DNA of 10,134 nucleotides, taken from NCBI RefSeq assembly GCF_000003605.2, contig NW_003115953.1, positions 797 through 10,930 on the forward strand, in the 5' to 3' direction. The notes under the pieces were generated by a model. The model searched no databases and was not told where the DNA came from. It worked only from the letters and a program-made list of their open reading frames with translations. The stretch's first letter is position 1. Each line of letters starts with the position of its first letter. Below, in pieces: positions 8,136 through 10,134 of this stretch. Made by a program: the position numbers and the translations under genes. The stretch is from Saccoglossus kowalevskii (lineage: Eukaryota; Hemichordata; Enteropneusta; Harrimaniidae).

Positions 8136-8474
8136 TACACAATAATTGTCAGCTGCAACGCTCTTAACGTTTGTTTTAACTTTAAAACGTACATGCATGA
8201 TTACAAAAACTTATTTTAGTTATATATACCATTGTACAAGGAATGTCAGTTTGGGCTGAATTGACGAATTCACATTCGAATTTCTGTAGGAGTTTCCAAT
8301 ACGCAGTAACGCTTACAAATCGTTATATTTGTTAGTTTCCGCGGGAATTCAATGATACGTCGTGGTGTTGAAAATAGAATGCAGTAAAAAGCTCGGAATT
8401 TGTGTTAGATCACAATCACAGTCCTTCTATAGACTAAAGACGGAATTGTGGTCCGATGTGACCGTTCATCAAAA

Positions 8475-8482
8475 TGTGTGCG
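8475..8482. repeat. Left 8-bp target-site duplication of the hAT-type MITE
   Basis: TGTGTGCG here is repeated exactly at 8631-8638 on the other side of the element. An 8-bp duplication is the signature of hAT transposition. The sequence is GT-rich, so part of the match could be chance, but all eight bases agree. Confidence 0.82.
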
Positions 8483-8630
8483 TAGTGGCGGATCCAGAGG
8501 GGGGGGGGGGCAAAAGCATGACGATTCATATCATCTGGATTACCCATACCTTCTCTGCAATTTACCCTCCGAATATCTTAACCGAACCTTGGACCCCCCC
8601 CCCCAATACATTTTGCTGGATCCGCCACTG
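8483..8630. mobile_element. 148-bp non-autonomous hAT-type MITE
   Basis: The left end TAGTGGCGGATCCAG and the right end CTGGATCCGCCACTG are inverted repeats of 15 bases with one mismatch, at the outermost base. The CAGTG-type terminus and 8-bp duplication both fit hAT transposons. Just inside lie a run of 12 G (8499-8510) and a run of 11 C (8594-8604), which form a second inverted pair, so a transcript could fold into a long hairpin. The interior is AT-rich, non-coding and too short for a transposase, so movement must have relied on an enzyme supplied elsewhere. Similar GTGGCGGATCCAG ends with poly-G are, as I recall, widespread in animal genomes. Near-identical ends and duplications suggest a fairly recent insertion. 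Confidence 0.88.
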
Positions 8631-8638
8631 TGTGTGCG
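8631..8638. repeat. Right 8-bp target-site duplication of the hAT-type MITE
   Basis: TGTGTGCG, identical to 8475-8482. Removing the element and one copy restores an uninterrupted intron sequence. Confidence 0.82.
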
Positions 8639-8834
8639 TGTGGACATCGCGATGCAATGACTTACACTTGTAACCCTTTTACTCGGGTTGTTTGTACCGG
8701 TCATCGTCTCAACACTCGTTGGTACAGAATTTGATATAGAATGTGTCGTGATTTTTTTTTTGGCAAAACGAACTCGCGTTTAACTTCCATATTACTCAAC
8801 CCCATTAATTAAGAAAACCATAGAAGGCCAACTC

Positions 8835-8842
8835 TGACGTCA
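8835..8842. promoter_or_regulatory. Perfect CRE octamer TGACGTCA in intron 2
   Basis: Exact palindrome within AACTCTGACGTCATACTG, matching the site at 8128 for three further bases. Use as a bZIP binding site is inferred from sequence only. Confidence 0.35.
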
Positions 8843-9116
8843 TACTGTCAAAGTGCATTCCATCCTTGTTTGATTCGTTGAAATGATAACTTAAAATGTG
8901 CAAATATAAAAAAAAACGAAAATATAATTTACATATATTTACATGTATTCATGGCAAGCAAAATAAAATAGTAAAATTAAATTCTAGCGAGCATAAAATA
9001 ATTGCGAATCAAAAGCAGTGCATTCAGTGCAACGACTATATAAGCCATATTTAATCGTTCTCTTGCATGTAAAAACTTGCCACCCTGGGACCTAATATCC
9101 ATACTGTTCTATTACG

Positions 9117-9124
9117 TGACGTCA
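9117..9124. promoter_or_regulatory. Perfect CRE octamer TGACGTCA in intron 2
   Basis: Exact palindrome within TTACGTGACGTCACTGC, about 230 bases before exon 3. The flanking ACGT gives a second overlapping bZIP-type core. Confidence 0.35.
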
Positions 9125-9355
9125 CTGCATTGTATGTTTTTAATATCACCACGCGCTGCTAAAAACTATAACTATCGCAACCATCCTAAATTAAAGGATA
9201 ATTTCAATACACAAACCACGAGTATGACCTTTACAATTCTGTGTATGGTACCATATGGAAAGGTCATAAATAAAGTCATTTTTTCTGTTTGTATATTTCA
9301 TAGAGGTTGTTAGAGGTTGGATGCATTTATGTATTAATATATATTTTCTATCCAG

Positions 9356-9549
9356 GATTTGACAGCACCGGATTCGTCGAAGGCTGGACTCTCAAGTGGG
9401 TTATTGTTGAAAACGTGTCTACCAATAAAAAATTCTTTTTTGAACCAGACTCCTATTTTCGAAATTGGTCAGATGGAATTTTGAAGATTCCGGGTAAAAT
9501 GATGGAAATGCGAAGTGTTGACGAAGTGGACGATGACAAGCGAGAAGAG
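9356..9549 (+). CDS. PLAT-domain protein, third coding exon
   Basis: The exon starts after TTTTCTATCCAG with GA, completing the Gly codon split from exon 2. It encodes the most recognisable part of PLAT: GFDSTGFVEGWTLKW, equivalent to the family's G-x-D-x-x-G...W-x-L strand, then VIVENVSTNKKFFFEPDSYF, the V-x-V-x-x-x-x-T-x-x-x-x-F-F strand. Lipoxygenases normally have Cys-x-Arg-Trp next; here it is D-SYF-R-NW, so the Trp is present but shifted. The tail (DGILKIPGKM, then an acidic VDEVDDDKREE) would link to the next domain. The donor is GAG|GTAACA at 9550, phase 0. If it is not used, the frame ends at TAA after 29 more codons, giving a PLAT-only protein of about 168 residues. The catalytic lipoxygenase part, if any, is outside the window. 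Confidence 0.85.
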
Positions 9550-10003
9550 GTAACATTTCGTTTTGGCAGCGGTGGACATTACTTGTTAAGTTTCATTATG
9601 TCTGCCGTCTGGCCAAACGTCGTTAGTGTGTGTTAACATTTCTTACAAACACCGCCATGCAGTTTTTCGATAATAGGGATTTACTGGGACACTGCTCTCA
9701 TAGTTTTACGTATGTTGGCTTGTGATACCGCGAAGGTTCGAGCCATCTATGCAGTAATGCATCGTTTTCATGAGTTGTATCATACATTTTCACAATCACG
9801 TTTGATCATATTACATTGTATATGACCACAACCGTAGTTATATCCGGATAATTCATTAATTATGAATGTAGCACTAGTTATGATTCACATTATTACTTCT
9901 TAACACTATATATTACATATTCCATGGGCTTTGGACCAAACTGTTTTAACTCGAGATATTTATGCGTTGACTTATTGAACACTTTTGAATGTGAACTTCG
10001 AGA
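9550..10003 (+). other. Putative start of intron 3, nothing else seen
   Basis: From the GTAACA donor to the TTAA-flanked element I find no exon I would defend. The first 87 bases continue the exon 3 frame to a stop at 9634-9636 but show no family pattern. The remainder is AT-rich. Confidence 0.5.
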
Positions 10004-10128
10004 TTAAAGGGCGGTAGTCGTCGCGCCGCGTCCTGTTCGATATGAGACTCATAGCGACGTATGCAACGCGTGTAAAATACATTGTTTATTTACACAAGCT
10101 GCGCTGCGCGACGACCACCGCGCTTTAA
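10004..10128. mobile_element. 117-bp CpG-rich inverted-repeat element flanked by TTAA
   Basis: The left end AGGGCGGTAGTCGTCGCGC (from 10008) and the reverse complement of the right end, AGCGCGGTGGTCGTCGCGC (ending 10124), agree at 17 of 19 bases. The match extends to about 20 of 23. TTAA stands directly outside both ends (10004-10007 and 10125-10128), as a target duplication would. The ends are very rich in CpG in an AT-rich setting; the centre is ordinary and non-coding. TTAA targeting is characteristic of piggyBac, but piggyBac ends usually begin CCY, which these do not. The family is therefore unassigned. It is too short to encode a transposase, so it would be a non-autonomous MITE. Confidence 0.75.
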
Positions 10129-10134
10129 ACCAGG

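Larger units (their letters stand above)
7894..9355 (+). other. Intron 2 of the PLAT gene, carrying a MITE and three CRE octamers
   Basis: This 1,462-base intron begins GTAAAG and ends TTTTCTATCCAG. It is AT-rich apart from a hAT-type MITE at 8483-8630, and has three exact TGACGTCA sites (8128, 8835, 9117). I see no additional exon inside. Open frames across 8362-8673 run through the transposon and are not genes. Confidence 0.78.

Noticed and set aside
8362-8673. Two overlapping plus-strand open frames in intron 2
   Set aside because: Both run through the hAT-type MITE, including its G and C runs that translate as Gly-rich and Pro-rich segments.
9661-9707. Candidate fourth PLAT-gene exon between CATGCAG and GTATGT
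   Set aside because: The donor is good and the phase-0 frame is open, but the acceptor has a poor pyrimidine tract and the 15 residues encoded match nothing expected after a PLAT domain.
9735-9744. GGTTCGAGCC, similar to an RNA polymerase III B box
   Set aside because: No A box at suitable spacing, no cloverleaf and no terminator; a tRNA or tRNA-derived SINE is not supported.
10004-10128. Assignment of the right-edge element to piggyBac
   Set aside because: TTAA flanks fit, but the terminal bases do not match the usual piggyBac start, so I left the family open.

Overview
The window looks like AT-rich nuclear DNA from an invertebrate animal, not a prokaryote. The longest open frames are about 100 codons, the convincing coding pieces are short and bounded by GT/AG splice signals with matching phases, and the rest is repeats and non-coding DNA. 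The protein families (a TRADD-N-like module and a PLAT domain) and two short inverted-repeat transposons fit a non-vertebrate metazoan such as a hemichordate, lophotrochozoan, amphioxus or cnidarian. I cannot choose among these from the sequence.

Left part (1-3400): a 28-bp tandem repeat fills the first ~215 bases. A possible small exon (281-343) is phase-compatible with a clear exon at 1202-1517, which encodes a helical stretch followed by a module resembling the N-terminal domain of the adaptor TRADD. The same 28-bp repeat returns just after that exon, between two copies of a 58-bp sequence. Two weak downstream exon candidates (1928-2087 and 3238-3388) could end this gene. Between them lies about 600 bases with extreme G-over-C strand asymmetry, followed by a short GC-richer block of unknown origin.

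Middle part (3389-6880): about 3.5 kb of AT-rich DNA with no exon I can support. It contains a 16-bp palindrome, one CRE-type octamer and a short TTTG run.

Right part (6885-10134): a possible promoter region with two CACGTG boxes precedes a plus-strand gene that starts at 7420. Its first three coding exons (7420-7539, 7791-7893, 9356-9549) join in phase to 139 codons that form an essentially complete PLAT (beta-sandwich, lipid/membrane-binding) domain at the N terminus, as in animal lipoxygenases. The rest of the gene lies beyond the window. Its second intron holds a 148-bp hAT-type MITE with a perfect 8-bp target duplication and three perfect TGACGTCA octamers. Near the right edge there is a second, CpG-rich 117-bp inverted-repeat element flanked by TTAA.

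The window therefore shows parts of two unrelated plus-strand genes: a probable innate-immunity or cell-death signalling protein, and a PLAT-domain protein, possibly a lipoxygenase. Nothing in the sequence shows that they work together. I found no complete undescribed system; the less explained items are the TTAA-flanked element, the G-skewed tract and the repeats around the TRADD-N-like exon.
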